Positions 1 through 10,623 are shown, counted from the stretch's first letter. The stretch is 64,000 nucleotides of DNA from Niallia sp. XMNu-256 (GCF_036670015.1 NZ_CP137636.1:2458501-2522500), one strand, 5' to 3'. Notes: generated by a model from the sequence alone, not told the origin. Made by a program: numbers and translations.

Positions 1-190
1 GTAACCACTCAACGACATTTGGCGAATCTAATGCAATCTGCAAAAGTTGTTCGGTCAGCTCTGATTTACTCATCTCGCATGACATTGACAACTTCGTTAA
101 CTTTTGATCATATTCATCGTAAATTAAGTTACTGAGCACACCAATTCGCTTATTTCCTAAAATTCTTTTTCGGTTTTTTAATAGTTTCAT
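1..190 (-). CDS. Hypothetical small protein, 3' end outside window
   Basis: This reading frame starts at 190 and runs off the left edge, so only the first 63 codons are visible. A GGAGGG ribosome site lies 9 bases upstream of the ATG, which supports a real gene. The N-terminus is very basic (MKLLKNRKRI), followed by an amphipathic stretch ending EMSKSELTEQLLQIAL, which resembles the helix pattern of ribbon-helix-helix type small regulators. That resemblance is only inference. No function can be assigned, and the missing C-terminus prevents a family call. Confidence 0.6.
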   Translation of the reverse strand, partial: MKLLKNRKRILGNKRIGVLSNLIYDEYDQKLTKLSMSCEMSKSELTEQLLQIALDSPNVVEWL

Positions 191-313
191 TTAAATAGCC
201 CTCCTATTAATTACATTAGACCTTTTAATATACAATATGTACGTCCTATTAAAATTAGAACACTTTTACTAGATTTTATCATTGAATATATTAAAGACAT
301 TCATTGACATGAA

Positions 314-343
314 AATAGGGCAGATCCTCTGATCTGCCCTATT
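314..343 (-). terminator. Hairpin terminator downstream of symporter remnant
   Basis: A perfect 13-bp stem (AATAGGGCAGATC / GATCTGCCCTATT) with a CTCT loop lies 74 bases past the stop of the symporter remnant. Read on the minus strand it is followed by TTTTCATG. Confidence 0.7.
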
Positions 344-416
344 AACATACCTAATCACTTATTTGAAAGCCATTCCCATCGGTTAATTTACCAAGTCTAG
401 TTATTCCCTGTATTGA

Positions 417-1303
417 TTAAAGTCCACTATCAAAAGGATCTTTTTCAACTGTATCTTGAATTTTCTGACCACTGTGTTTTTGAGAATTTACATAACCATC
501 TTTCCAGAAGTCAGCGTTTTTAATTCCATGTTTAGAAGAATTAAATTCAGGGTCTTTTCCTTGCTTCAACTGCTCTTCGTAATCTAATAGAGCTGTGTAG
601 GCTAGTTTGAATAGTAATAATATAGCAATTAAGTTAAGCCAAACCATAATTCCAAGTCCAATATCCCCCATAGCCCATGCTGTTGTTGCAGTTTTGATTG
701 CTCCATAGAAAATGGCTCCTAACAGGACAATTTTTAATGCAATAAATGCCTTGGCTCTATGTTTACCACGAACAAGATAGGCTAAATTTGTCTCAGCAAT
801 ATAGTAGTAGGCATAAATGGTAGTGAAAGCAAAGAAGAATAGGGCAATAGCAACAAATTCTGGACCAAAGCCTGGCAGAATAGTATCAACTGCTGCTTGT
901 GTGTAACCAGGTCCTGGTTCAACTCCGGGAGATTTTCGGTAATAAGAGCCCCCCTCTTTTCGTTGATTACATTGTATTGGTTCGTGAATAAAATCATCAT
1001 AGCGGTTGACGTCACTACTAAAAATTAGATAGAATACGCCTGTACTAGCCCTTGTTTTGCTGGATGAGATACTTCAGCAGCTCCCGCTGGGTGAGCACCT
1101 GTACCTTGACCTGCTTCATTTGCATAAAGACCGCGTTTTACTCCCCACATGACAGCTGAACCAATAATGCCGCCAAATAACTCTTCAGCCCCGAAAGCAC
1201 TTTTAAAAATTAAACCAAATACTTCTGGGATTCTTTCAAAATTTACAACTATAATCGCAGAGCAATTAAAAGATAACCTGCTGCCATATGACAGGCTTTA
1301 ACA
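417..1303 (-). pseudogene. Sodium:alanine symporter (AGCS family) remnant
   Basis: This is the C-terminal half of an AlsT/AGCS-type Na+/amino-acid symporter. Read on the minus strand, recognisable pieces follow in order: IPEVFGLIFKSAFGAEELFGG, the family signature region KRGLYANEAGQGTGAHPAGAAEV (about 1080-1160), HPAKQGLVQA, TSTAMMILFTNQYNV (about 960-1015), PGPGYTQAAVDTILPGFGPEF, ETNLAYLVRGKHRAK and the C-terminal tail ending EKDPFDSGL. An in-frame stop near 1040, a frameshift near 945-960 and another stop near 1260 break it, and the first 230 or so residues are absent, with no homologous sequence between 1303 and the next gene. It cannot make a working transporter. The last 120 codons remain open and well conserved, so the decay looks fairly recent. 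Confidence 0.85.
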
Positions 1304-1487
1304 AAATTAGAAATATAACAAATCTATTCGCTCGGCTGTGCTCACTCTTTATTTTTTGTTTGGGCATATACGCAAATAGTTAACGTTAAAATTTCACTAT
1401 CTTACATTCACTTTAATTTGAACACATTTAACTGTATAATTATTTAAACTAATCGTAAAACTATAAATGAACAGAGGATGAAAATTA

Positions 1488-3488
1488 GTGGAAAAAGTAG
1501 GTAGAAATGACTTGTGTCCATGTGGGAGCGGAAAAAAATATAAGAAATGTTGTGGGGAAAGCAATGTTATTTCCATAGAATCCTTACTGGATAAAGAATT
1601 AAGAGATTTGCAGGTTGATATAATTGATTTTGCCGTAAATACTTATGAAGAGGAGATGAATAATTTCCTAGCCCAACGGCTATCAGAATTGTTCATTCCC
1701 GAAGAAGCTCTTGAAATGTTTCACTTTTTTACCGTATCCTGGTATATCACTTCGATTGAAATAGAAGGAAAAACAATCTTAGAACAGTACATTGATAAAA
1801 ATAGTTATAAGTGGACTCGTAGAAGAATAAAGGATATTTTACTATCATGGAAAAAAACAAAACCTATCATTGCCATCGTGCAAGATCAAAATGAAAGCAA
1901 GCTTTTAACACTAGAAGACATCTTCACTAATGATATATATAAGGTAAAAGTGCTCGATGATGACCATCCAGTAGAAACGGATGGAATTGTAATTGGCACC
2001 ATCCTTCCCGTAAATGAATTTTTCGTTTTCTTTACCTCTTTTATTGATTTACCTGCTAACTTAACTAATCGTGTTAAAGAAGCGGTCTTTCAATTACTTG
2101 AGGATAATGAGGAGACTAATCCTACTCATTATTTAAACAAAAATTATCCAGAAGCCCTTAACCTTTTTGTTTTTGGTCCTGAACCTACGATGGAGGACCT
2201 TGAGTGGATCTCACCAAAACATTATGATGTAGCACATGGGTTTAAAGACTATATGGCAAATTCGCATGATGAAATTATTATTAAGCTGGGAACTTACCTT
2301 TGGCATCAGTATTGTTCAAAAAGAAATCCAAAGATTGTTAAAACGGGCATTTATATCGCTGCATTAATCTACTTAATTGATCAACTTATCCCCTTCGGTG
2401 GATGGATGACTCGAAATCAATTAGCCGAGGAGTTTGATATCTCTAGCAGTAGTTTATCAGCCAAATACAAGGATATCGAAAAAACACTAAAAGATGAAAT
2501 TGAAGATCTAGAGGAAAAACTTAATAACATCGACTTTGAGGAAATCTTCGACGATACTTCCGTCAATGATGACGAAGATCTATTCTATGAAAATGATGAA
2601 GATTTATCGAATAATCATTCACATACTAGTATTAGCACAGAAAGAGAACTTTTTAGATTAGAGAGTGATTTGCAGAATCAAAAATTTGAATCACTGGATG
2701 AAGTTAATCTATTCTTAAACCAGCGCATAAATAATTCTCACACATCTAAAAAGGCATTATCGGACAAAGTAAAAGCTCAGGAATTATTATATGATGCCTA
2801 TGAATCAAGTTCTGAAATTCAGAAAAAGCAGTTAGCGAAAAAGGCATTAGAATTATACCCAAACAGTCCAGATGCTTATATTATTTACGCTGATTTTGAA
2901 TTCAACCCTCAAAAAGAAGAAGAGCTTTTATTAAAAGCGATTGAGGCGGGAGAAAAAGATCTAGGGGAAAAATTTATTGGAGAAAATATTGGCGATTTCT
3001 GGGGAATTGTTCGTACCCGCCCTTATATGAGGGCAAAATTCAAATATGCGGAACTACTCAGGGATACTGACAGATTAGTAGAGGCCATTAAGCAATATGA
3101 GGAACTTTTAGAATTAAATCAACATGACAATCAAGGTGTTCGGTATGAATTGCTTACTGCTTTGATGGAACGGGGCTTATTTAAGGAAGCGGAAGCTCTT
3201 CTAAACAAATTCAATGAAAGTATGACAGCAAATGGGACCTATAACAGGGTACTCATTGAATTTTTTCAAAATGGAGTAACTTCTAAAGTAAAGCTGCTTC
3301 TTCAAAATGCCAAGCAGCAAAATCCATTTGTACCTGATTATTTATTAGGTAAGAAAAACATTCCCTTATTCCTCCCTAACGATTATCAACTTGGAGAGAA
3401 ATCAGAAGCAATCATTTACGCAGATCAACATATAGAATTTTGGGAGAGTGCCTCTGAATTAATGGATTTATTAAAAAAGACAAGATAA
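1488..3488 (+). CDS. SEC-C zinc-motif protein with C-terminal TPR region
   Basis: A 666-residue cytoplasmic protein. The N-terminus carries a SEC-C metal-binding motif (Cys10-x-Cys12, Cys21-Cys22, with the typical [18 protein letters not shown] pattern), the same zinc knuckle found at the end of SecA. Residues about 300-340 contain a possible helix-turn-helix-like stretch ([19 protein letters not shown]). An acidic linker covers about 350-385, and about 430-590 is helical and TPR-like (repeated A-x-x-Y-A-x-x-L pattern). The start is GTG with AGAGG upstream. A single-gene unit: a strong bidirectional hairpin follows. SEC-C plus TPR proteins are widespread in Bacillus but have no established role; nothing nearby suggests one. 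Confidence 0.8.
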   Translation: MEKVGRNDLCPCGSGKKYKKCCGESNVISIESLLDKELRDLQVDIIDFAVNTYEEEMNNFLAQRLSELFIPEEALEMFHFFTVSWYITSIEIEGKTILEQYIDKNSYKWTRRRIKDILLSWKKTKPIIAIVQDQNESKLLTLEDIFTNDIYKVKVLDDDHPVETDGIVIGTILPVNEFFVFFTSFIDLPANLTNRVKEAVFQLLEDNEETNPTHYLNKNYPEALNLFVFGPEPTMEDLEWISPKHYDVAHGFKDYMANSHDEIIIKLGTYLWHQYCSKRNPKIVKTGIYIAALIYLIDQLIPFGGWMTRNQLAEEFDISSSSLSAKYKDIEKTLKDEIEDLEEKLNNIDFEEIFDDTSVNDDEDLFYENDEDLSNNHSHTSISTERELFRLESDLQNQKFESLDEVNLFLNQRINNSHTSKKALSDKVKAQELLYDAYESSSEIQKKQLAKKALELYPNSPDAYIIYADFEFNPQKEEELLLKAIEAGEKDLGEKFIGENIGDFWGIVRTRPYMRAKFKYAELLRDTDRLVEAIKQYEELLELNQHDNQGVRYELLTALMERGLFKEAEALLNKFNESMTANGTYNRVLIEFFQNGVTSKVKLLLQNAKQQNPFVPDYLLGKKNIPLFLPNDYQLGEKSEAIIYADQHIEFWESASELMDLLKKTR

Positions 3489-3530
3489 TAATTATTTTGA
3501 CATGATGAAATAGTAATACAGCCAACAGAA

Positions 3531-3559
3531 AAAAGCGGGTGTCACGTTCTCCCGCTTTT
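3531..3559. terminator. Bidirectional terminator
   Basis: AAAAGCGGG / CCCGCTTTT stem separates two convergent genes (SEC-C gene and small membrane protein) and is flanked by T/A runs on both sides. Confidence 0.8.
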
Positions 3560-3569
3560 CTTGTTTTTA

Positions 3570-3824
3570 TTACTTTTTGATCAAAACACTTTTTAGTTTG
3601 ACTGTCCCTAACTTTTGTGTAAAGAAGTAAGCTAATGTAGCTATGAATAAAATAGTAACTAAAGGAAATGCTCCTATATTTCCAAATGATACCTCTTGGC
3701 TTAAATTGGAATTCATTAACGCAAAGGTTGGATTGTGAAAAGCTGTTATAATCAAACCTGATACAATTTGAAACAGACCATAAAAGACAGCAAAGCTTGA
3801 AATAAAGACGATATACTTTTTCAA
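3570..3824 (-). CDS. Small two-helix membrane protein
   Basis: An 84-residue protein with two hydrophobic segments (about residues 4-28 and 52-70) and a basic C-terminus (KLKSVLIKK), so it is probably an integral membrane protein with both ends inside. The ATG has GAGGGAGTG upstream at normal spacing. The gene is monocistronic, convergent with the SEC-C gene and followed by the shared terminator. The family is not recognised; similar DUF-type small membrane proteins are common in Bacillus. The function is unknown. Confidence 0.65.
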   Translation of the reverse strand: MKKYIVFISSFAVFYGLFQIVSGLIITAFHNPTFALMNSNLSQEVSFGNIGAFPLVTILFIATLAYFFTQKLGTVKLKSVLIKK

Positions 3825-4161
3825 TTTATATCACTCCCTCTATTCTTTCTACGATTAACTGAATAAAAGGTTTCATGTTTTTATTAATAGTCTTTATTTT
3901 AGGACAATAATTCATACCGTCAATAAACCTTATTATTTTGTTGCAACTGAACTGATAATTTGATATCTACTAGTAAGGAATCATAATTAATTATTATAGT
4001 ACTAGGACTATTAAAAAATATTGCAAGGTTAAAACTTAAAGAATAAGGGTCAATCCCTAGCAATTTAACACTTTAGCAGACTGACGAAATGACCTCTCTC
4101 CTTTACCAATTAATACTCCACTTAACCTCTTTTATTATCCGCAACGATTTCTACTGAAAAA
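3825..4161. other. Intergenic, no feature seen
   Basis: An AT-rich 337-bp gap between the 5' end of the small membrane gene and the 3' end of the folD homologue. I see no open frame with a ribosome site and no strong hairpin. Confidence 0.5.
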
Positions 4162-5022
4162 TCAAAATCCCTTTTGCAACTGTTTTTTAGCTGCAAAGAC
4201 TACACGTTGTGCTAAAATTGTAGTTGTAATGGCACCAATTCCACCAGGTACAGGAGTAAGATAAGACGTTTTCTCTTTCACCTCATCAAAAGCAACATCT
4301 CCAACTAATTTTTCACTTTCGTCATAACTTGTTCCTACATCGATGACGATGGCCCCTTCTTTAACATGTTCCTTTGTTATTAAGCCCGCTTTACCAGCTG
4401 CTGAAATTAAAATATCAGCTTTTTTACAATTTTCTATTACATTTTTTGTATGTAAATGACATACCGTTACAGTAGCATTTTTATCCATTAATAGTGTAGA
4501 TAGTGGTCGTCCAACAACGAGGCTATGTCCGACAATTACTACATCTTTTCCTTGTACATCCATATCATAATATTCTAATGTCTTCAAAACAGCATCTGGT
4601 GTACAAGGTATAAAATCTCCTATATTTGGCGATAAAGCTTTCCCGATATTATATGGACTCATTCCATCAATATCTTTATCTGGGTGTATAATCATACTAA
4701 TTTTTTCAGTGTCAATATGCTCTGGTAATGGCCTTAATAGTAAGATCCCATGAATATCTTTGCGATCATCTATTTTTTTAAATTCAGTAATAAATTCTTC
4801 TTCTGTTATTTCTTCTGGATAATGAAAAGTTTGCGATTTAATTTCCAACTCATTTACTACCTTTATAGCTGACCTTTCATACCCAATGGAATCCAGCCGA
4901 TCACCAACTCTTATAATCGCAACTAATGGAGAAATTTCATTGGCATTAAGTTCCTGTATGTCTTGTTTGATTCCTTCTTTTATTCGATTTGCAACATCTT
5001 TACCACTCATGACCACTGACAT
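4162..5022 (-). CDS. folD: FolD-family protein with altered active site
   Basis: A 286-residue homologue of bifunctional methylenetetrahydrofolate dehydrogenase/cyclohydrolase, a cytoplasmic one-carbon enzyme. Family landmarks seen: HPDKDIDG (113-120), the NADP-site GHSLVVGRP, GAIVIDVGT and the C-terminal TPVPGGIG. In canonical FolD the motif Y-x3-K supplies the catalytic lysine; here the aligned segment is Y48-E-R-S-A52, so that lysine is alanine. The usual glutamine in VQLPLP is also replaced (LLLRPLP, Leu96). Both residues are linked to cyclohydrolase chemistry, so this copy may be dehydrogenase-only, inactive or re-purposed. It is a stand-alone gene with AGGAGG before the ATG. The main folD, if any, must lie outside the window. 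Confidence 0.85.
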   Translation of the reverse strand: MSVVMSGKDVANRIKEGIKQDIQELNANEISPLVAIIRVGDRLDSIGYERSAIKVVNELEIKSQTFHYPEEITEEEFITEFKKIDDRKDIHGILLLRPLPEHIDTEKISMIIHPDKDIDGMSPYNIGKALSPNIGDFIPCTPDAVLKTLEYYDMDVQGKDVVIVGHSLVVGRPLSTLLMDKNATVTVCHLHTKNVIENCKKADILISAAGKAGLITKEHVKEGAIVIDVGTSYDESEKLVGDVAFDEVKEKTSYLTPVPGGIGAITTTILAQRVVFAAKKQLQKGF

Positions 5023-5284
5023 AAGAACTCCTCCTGTTCAAAATATAATCTCTTTTATTTTTATTTTTATTTAATTATGGATCTGAAAGGGAAATTGTTT
5101 ATTTTAACAGTGAAAAAATATATTTATAGAAATATTATTGTATTGTTACCCTCCAACCCGCATTCCTATGCCACCTAATTTTCACTCATTACAAAAAAGA
5201 GTTCTGCACGACTCCTGCATTTTTTCACTCTTTTTCTTCTCCGTATCTCCTATAAATTCTGATTTAATAGGCTTTTGTTTACGC

Positions 5285-5317
5285 AAAAAGGATGGGATTC
5301 CTGCTCCCATCCTTTTT
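5285..5317. terminator. Terminator downstream of rlmD-like gene
   Basis: AAAAAGGATGGG / CCCATCCTTTTT stem, symmetrical with T-runs either way. It lies in the 386-bp gap between folD (5' end at 5022) and the methyltransferase gene (3' end at 5409); nothing else is recognisable in that gap. Confidence 0.8.
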
Positions 5318-5408
5318 ATTCTGTCTTTTTTTCTTTCCTTTATCTACAAGTTTCCTACAGGAGTCCTATGACTGAGTTTATTGTATGGCACAGGGGTTTA
5401 TTATTGCT

Positions 5409-6806
5409 CTACAATTTTTTAACGAGTACAGCGCAGCACTCAACATGCACCGTATGTGGAAACAGGTCAACGGGTTGTACGATTTGTAGTTCATAACCAA
5501 AGGGCTCTAGTTCTTTAATATCCGTTGCAAACGTGGATGGATTGCATGAAACATAGACAATTCGTTCTGGCTGCGCTCTGCCAATCCTTCTCATCACTTT
5601 TCCCCCAGCACCTGAACGTGGCGGATCAAGTAGTAATAATTCAGGTTTACCAAATTCCTCTATTACTTGATCGAAACCTTTTCTAGCATCTTTTGCTAAA
5701 AATGAAGCATTTTCAATGCCGTTATCCTTTGCATTGCGCTTAGCCGATTCAATTGACGTTTCAACGATTTCAATTCCTACTAACTCCCCTACCTGTTTTG
5801 CAAAAGGTAAAGAGAACGTACCTACTCCGCAAAAAAGATCAATCATTTTTTCCGATTTAACTGGTTGTCCCATTTCAATCGCTAAATCAACTAACTTTTG
5901 TGCTTGAGTTGGATTTGTTTGGAAAAACGTATCAAACCAGACACGGAAACGGTACCCGTCCATTTCATCATAAATGAAGTCTCTTCCTGCTAGTACATGT
6001 GTTTTTTCGGACTGTGTTCGATCTGCCCAATCCGTGTTTTCCATCCATAATAGGCTCTTCACTTGTGGAAACTTATCCGAAATGCGTTTTACTAAATCAT
6101 CAGCCGTCTCTTGTAGATGATCTTGGGGCCCCTCTGTTGCAAACAAGGCCAACATAATTTCTCCAGTTGCAAACGATTGTCTTACCATTAAATGGCGAAG
6201 CAAACCTTCATGAGCATCTTTGTTATAGCCAGATAATTCATGTTGCTTAGCCCATTTTGCAACTTCCATCGCTGCTTCTACCATTTCTTTTCCTGCGATT
6301 AAACAAGTTTCAAGGGAAATAATTTTACGGAAATTCCCTTGTTCATGAAGTCCCATCGAGCCGTCAGGCGCAAAAGTAAACTCCATTTTATTCCGATAAT
6401 GCCATGGATCGTCCATTCCAATCGTTTCTTGTACTAAAGACGGATCAAAACCTTGGGATTCAATCGCATGTTTTACATAATTCGTCTTATGTTGCAGTTG
6501 TCCCTCATAAGTCCAATGCTGCCATACACATCCTCCACATTTATCAAAATGCGGACATGGTGGTTCCGTTCTTTGAGAGTTCGCCTCTACAATCTCATCT
6601 GGCAATGCCTTCCATCTTCTTCGGTCCGGCCGGTCCACCGTTACCCTTACCTTTTCACCTGGCAATGTTTGCGGGATTGTTAGTTTTAATTTCTTAAGAT
6701 TGCCTTCTTCATTTTCACGCCATACTACAGCTTGTCCTGAACCTTTTTCATCTAATCGGTTGATCTCAGCAACCATTGTTTCTCCTCTTGTCACGGTCAA
6801 TTCCAT
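5409..6806 (-). CDS. rlmD: 23S rRNA (uracil-C5)-methyltransferase, RlmD/RumA type
   Basis: SAM-dependent m5U methyltransferase of the TrmA/RlmD family, acting on 23S rRNA in the cytoplasm. An N-terminal TRAM domain (about residues 2-60) precedes a 4Fe-4S cysteine set (Cys84, Cys90, Cys93 in CPHFDKCGGC, and a fourth Cys in LETCLIAG). The SAM motif DLFCGVGTF, the LDPPRSG motif and the nucleophile in YVSCNPST are all present. I chose ATG 6806 because AGGAGG lies 3 bases before it and the 465-residue length fits the family; an upstream TTG start would add 24 residues without a ribosome site. In Bacillus the family has two paralogues (YefA/RlmCD and YfjO), so the exact target uridine is uncertain. 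Confidence 0.88.
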   Translation of the reverse strand: MELTVTRGETMVAEINRLDEKGSGQAVVWRENEEGNLKKLKLTIPQTLPGEKVRVTVDRPDRRRWKALPDEIVEANSQRTEPPCPHFDKCGGCVWQHWTYEGQLQHKTNYVKHAIESQGFDPSLVQETIGMDDPWHYRNKMEFTFAPDGSMGLHEQGNFRKIISLETCLIAGKEMVEAAMEVAKWAKQHELSGYNKDAHEGLLRHLMVRQSFATGEIMLALFATEGPQDHLQETADDLVKRISDKFPQVKSLLWMENTDWADRTQSEKTHVLAGRDFIYDEMDGYRFRVWFDTFFQTNPTQAQKLVDLAIEMGQPVKSEKMIDLFCGVGTFSLPFAKQVGELVGIEIVETSIESAKRNAKDNGIENASFLAKDARKGFDQVIEEFGKPELLLLDPPRSGAGGKVMRRIGRAQPERIVYVSCNPSTFATDIKELEPFGYELQIVQPVDLFPHTVHVECCAVLVKKL

Positions 6807-6946
6807 GTACCTCCTATGGTAAAGCAATAATTCATCTATCTTATCAAGATCATTTGAATTCATATCCTGTTTGTTCAAATTTAACGCATATTATACTAGT
6901 ATAAAAGATAAAGCACTAATTTAAAAGAAAAAATGCAACAGAAACA

Positions 6947-6986
6947 AGTGCAGGCATCTTCCAATTTTACGGAAGATGCCTGCACT
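6947..6986. terminator. Strong hairpin (AGTGCAGGCATCTTCC stem)
   Basis: A 16-bp perfect stem with an 8-base loop lies between the rlmD-like gene's 5' end and the hydrolase 3' end. It belongs to a group of gene-end hairpins here built on GGCA..CTTCC / GGAAG..TGCC. It directly abuts a truncated copy of the dispersed structured repeat. Confidence 0.65.
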
Positions 6987-6997
6987 ATCTTTATAAG

Positions 6998-7112
6998 TAT
7001 AAATCTTATATCAACAATCCGAGCTTTACGGGCAGTTGATCCACCGCCTATCTTCTTTTTTTCTACTTAGAATCTTGAGGTGGAGATCTTACTGACCGTT
7101 AAGCCTAATAAA
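6998..7112 (+). repeat. Structured dispersed repeat, copy A (5'-truncated)
   Basis: About 115 nt matching only the 3' part of the family: the tail of the middle arm (TAAATCTTAT), then the 3' arm, ACGGGCAGTTGAT...CCGCCT paired with GAGGTGGAGATCTTACTGACCGT, ending AAGCCTAATAAA. The 5' arm is missing and a terminator hairpin sits where it should be. Confidence 0.75.
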
Positions 7113-7199
7113 TCTTCAAGGTTTTCAACATATCTTGTCTCTTTACGACTCTTGGGTCACTTAATTTTTAAAAAGAGAATTTAAAAACCAGCTCTTATT

Positions 7200-8774
<1,575 letters not shown>

Positions 8775-9040
8775 TTATATTAGATTGAATATTATAAAAA
8801 TTCATGAGACTATAGTCATCATTGAACAAATAATATGTTTAAATCACTCATATTTTGCCTTCTTTAATTAAAATGAATAATACCAACTTATTTTGTAATA
8901 TTGTTTATCTCTCGGTATTTCACCTTTTTTTATTAACACTTTTTCCTTCCACACCCATTTATTATGTATCGCCATAAAAGCAAAATAAAATCCTTTTAGC
9001 TAGTAAATAATATCTTTGTCTAACATGAAAGTTGTTAGTC

Positions 9041-9667
9041 ATGAAATGGAGGTGCATTGCCATTTATGGTGTGTTGATCTTCCTAATTATCTTGTTTTTA
9101 GCTGCTTCGTTAAACTTTAGAACCATTAAAAATAAATTGAAGCCAATTCCAGCTGGCGTTAAAGACACTCAATCATCTCCAGAAAATCAGTTCAAGGAGG
9201 AAATGGCGATGGGAAATGACAAGGAAAAAGAGTTTAAGGAAAGAGCCAAATCTGCAGAGTTAGCGAAAATTGAAAGAGTTGCAGCAGCAAAAGCTGAAGA
9301 GGAAATCGCATCAGAACTAGCACCTTTAAAGGATCAATTGAAAGAAATCCAGTCAACACTGAAAAATTTTGGAGCCAATGAGCAACAAAGTAATAAACAA
9401 TCATCAGAACAGGAATCACTTCAACCAAATCAACTTTTAAAACAAATGCAAAGCTTTAGTTCACAGGCACAACAGCAACAACAAAAGACGTTTCAACAGT
9501 TGCAGCAATCGATTCAACAAACCGCAAAAATGTTAAGCAATGTGGAGCAATCCCTTCAATCCATGAATATGTTGAATCAAATTACGGATCAATTGACACA
9601 GTCACAACAAGCCCTACAACAACAGTTACAGGGGCAATCTTCTCAACAAGGTAACAACTGGGAATAA
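9041..9667 (+). CDS. Membrane-anchored Gln-rich coiled-coil protein
   Basis: About 208 residues. A hydrophobic segment (residues about 5-25, IAIYGVLIFLIILFLAASL) anchors the N-terminus. A charged helical region (EFKERAKSAELAKIERVAAAKAEEE) follows, then a long Gln/Ser-rich coiled coil with many QQ runs, rich in heptad-like L/Q spacing. The start is uncertain: ATG 9041 or TTG 9032 are in frame, but neither has a good ribosome site, while GGAGG at 9048 has no ideal start after it. No enzyme motif is seen. It probably acts as a structural or envelope protein, but this is inference. Its stop codon overlaps the 5' boundary of repeat copy B. Confidence 0.6.
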   Translation: MKWRCIAIYGVLIFLIILFLAASLNFRTIKNKLKPIPAGVKDTQSSPENQFKEEMAMGNDKEKEFKERAKSAELAKIERVAAAKAEEEIASELAPLKDQLKEIQSTLKNFGANEQQSNKQSSEQESLQPNQLLKQMQSFSSQAQQQQQKTFQQLQQSIQQTAKMLSNVEQSLQSMNMLNQITDQLTQSQQALQQQLQGQSSQQGNNWE

Positions 9668-9859
9668 AGTGAAACTTCCTTTAGAGGAGGGTCTTTCATC
9701 CCACTGTTGGAAAGCACTAGCCACAAAATGCTAGTCACGCAGACATATTTAGTCTGTGTTCAATTTTCGGAGCTTTATCGGCATTTGATTCCTCACCTTT
9801 CATCTTGATTGTACTTAGAATCTTGAGTGGGGCTCTAATGCCCGTTAATCTTGATAAAA
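9664..9859 (+). repeat. Structured dispersed repeat, copy B
   Basis: About 196 nt from TAAAGTGAAACTTCC to CTTGATAAA. The 5' arm is eroded (CTTCCTTTAG...CTGTTGGAAAG). The middle region keeps CAGAC...GTCTG plus an extra CTAG hairpin, and the 3' arm is degraded (ATCGGCATTTGATTCCTCACC / GAGTGGGGCTCTAATGCCCGT). It begins inside the stop codon of the coiled-coil gene. Confidence 0.75.
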
Positions 9860-9888
9860 AAGGCTTTTACTAAGTTAAAAACAAGGAG

Positions 9889-9921
9889 AGTGCCACTGTC
9901 CAATTAGTTGATAGTGGCACT
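9889..9921 (+). terminator. Hairpin terminator
   Basis: AGTGCCACTGTC / GATAGTGGCACT stem followed by TTTTCTG. It lies after repeat copy B in the gap before the ASCH gene. Confidence 0.7.
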
Positions 9922-10025
9922 TTTCTGTTGGACATTCTATAATATGAAGGAGACTAACAACGTATCGTTGTAGTCTTTCCCTTCAACTTTATTTAAACGC
10001 ATGGTTTAGAAAGGATGTTATTTCA

Positions 10026-10373
10026 ATGAAAGATTACATACAGAACCAAGAATTGCCGCCAAAAACATGTACTATTGAACGCCTTGTGACAATTGATAAA
10101 GATGTTGAAAAAGTATTGGCCGGACAGAAAACAGCAACAAGACGGAATGGACGATACGCTGATCCAGGTGAAATTATGGAGTTAAAAGGAAAAAAATTTG
10201 TTGTAGAAAAGATATACCGTCAATCTTTAGGGGAATTAACCGATGAAGATGCACGCAAAGAAGGCTATGAATCGGTTGAAGATTACAAGCAATCAATTCT
10301 ATCCATTCACCCTGGAATGCCATGGCTTCCAGAAATGAAAGTCTGGGTTCACGAATTTAAATTAGTAAATTAG
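10026..10373 (+). CDS. ASCH-domain protein
   Basis: A 115-residue cytoplasmic protein with the ASCH fold signature: VEKVLAGQKTATRRNGRYADPGEIMELKGKKFVVEKI, including the G-x-K-T-A-T-R-R motif that lines the putative RNA/nucleotide cleft in this superfamily. AAAGGATG precedes the ATG at normal spacing. It is a single gene with its own terminator just downstream. ASCH domains are thought to bind RNA or modified nucleosides (some are hydrolases); the specific role here is unknown. Confidence 0.78.
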   Translation: MKDYIQNQELPPKTCTIERLVTIDKDVEKVLAGQKTATRRNGRYADPGEIMELKGKKFVVEKIYRQSLGELTDEDARKEGYESVEDYKQSILSIHPGMPWLPEMKVWVHEFKLVN

Positions 10374-10388
10374 GGATAACCTAAATAG

Positions 10389-10424
10389 AGCCAGATAGCT
10401 TCCGAACTTGGAAGCCGCCTGGCT
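10389..10424 (+). terminator. Hairpin terminator of ASCH gene
   Basis: AGCCAGATAGCTTCC / GGAAGCCGCCTGGCT stem followed by ATCTTTGTTTG. Another member of the CTTCC/GGAAG hairpin group. Confidence 0.7.
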
Positions 10425-10458
10425 ATCTTTGTTTGTATTAAAATTGCTCCTAGCCAAC

Positions 10459-10623
10459 CTACTTCTCCCATAGTATTTTACATTGATCCTTAATTTTGAC
10501 AGGTGTACACACGGCATACAAACCTTCTGTAGAACTTGAAACATTCACTTCGATCACTTTATAATCATTATGGATTTGGTTTTGCCCTGTGTTCAAAATG
10601 GTCAATTCTTGATTTGTGTTCAT
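10459..10623 (-). CDS. Hypothetical 54-residue protein
   Basis: A short frame starting MNTNQELTILNTGQNQIHNDYK and ending CKILWEK. GGAAGGAAGT lies just before the ATG, good support for translation. The product is polar with two cysteines (VCTPVKIKDQC) and no membrane segment. The family is not recognised; length and composition resemble small Bacillus proteins of unknown role. Convergent with the ASCH gene, whose terminator it would share. Confidence 0.5.
   Translation of the reverse strand: MNTNQELTILNTGQNQIHNDYKVIEVNVSSSTEGLYAVCTPVKIKDQCKILWEK

Noticed and set aside
5138-5496. Short plus-strand frames between folD and rlmD-like genes
   Set aside because: No ribosome site; they cross a clear terminator and partly overlap the well-supported methyltransferase gene.
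6404-6697. Plus-strand frame of about 97 codons inside the methyltransferase gene
   Set aside because: It is antisense to a strongly conserved family region (TRAM domain and Fe-S cysteines), so it is a shadow.
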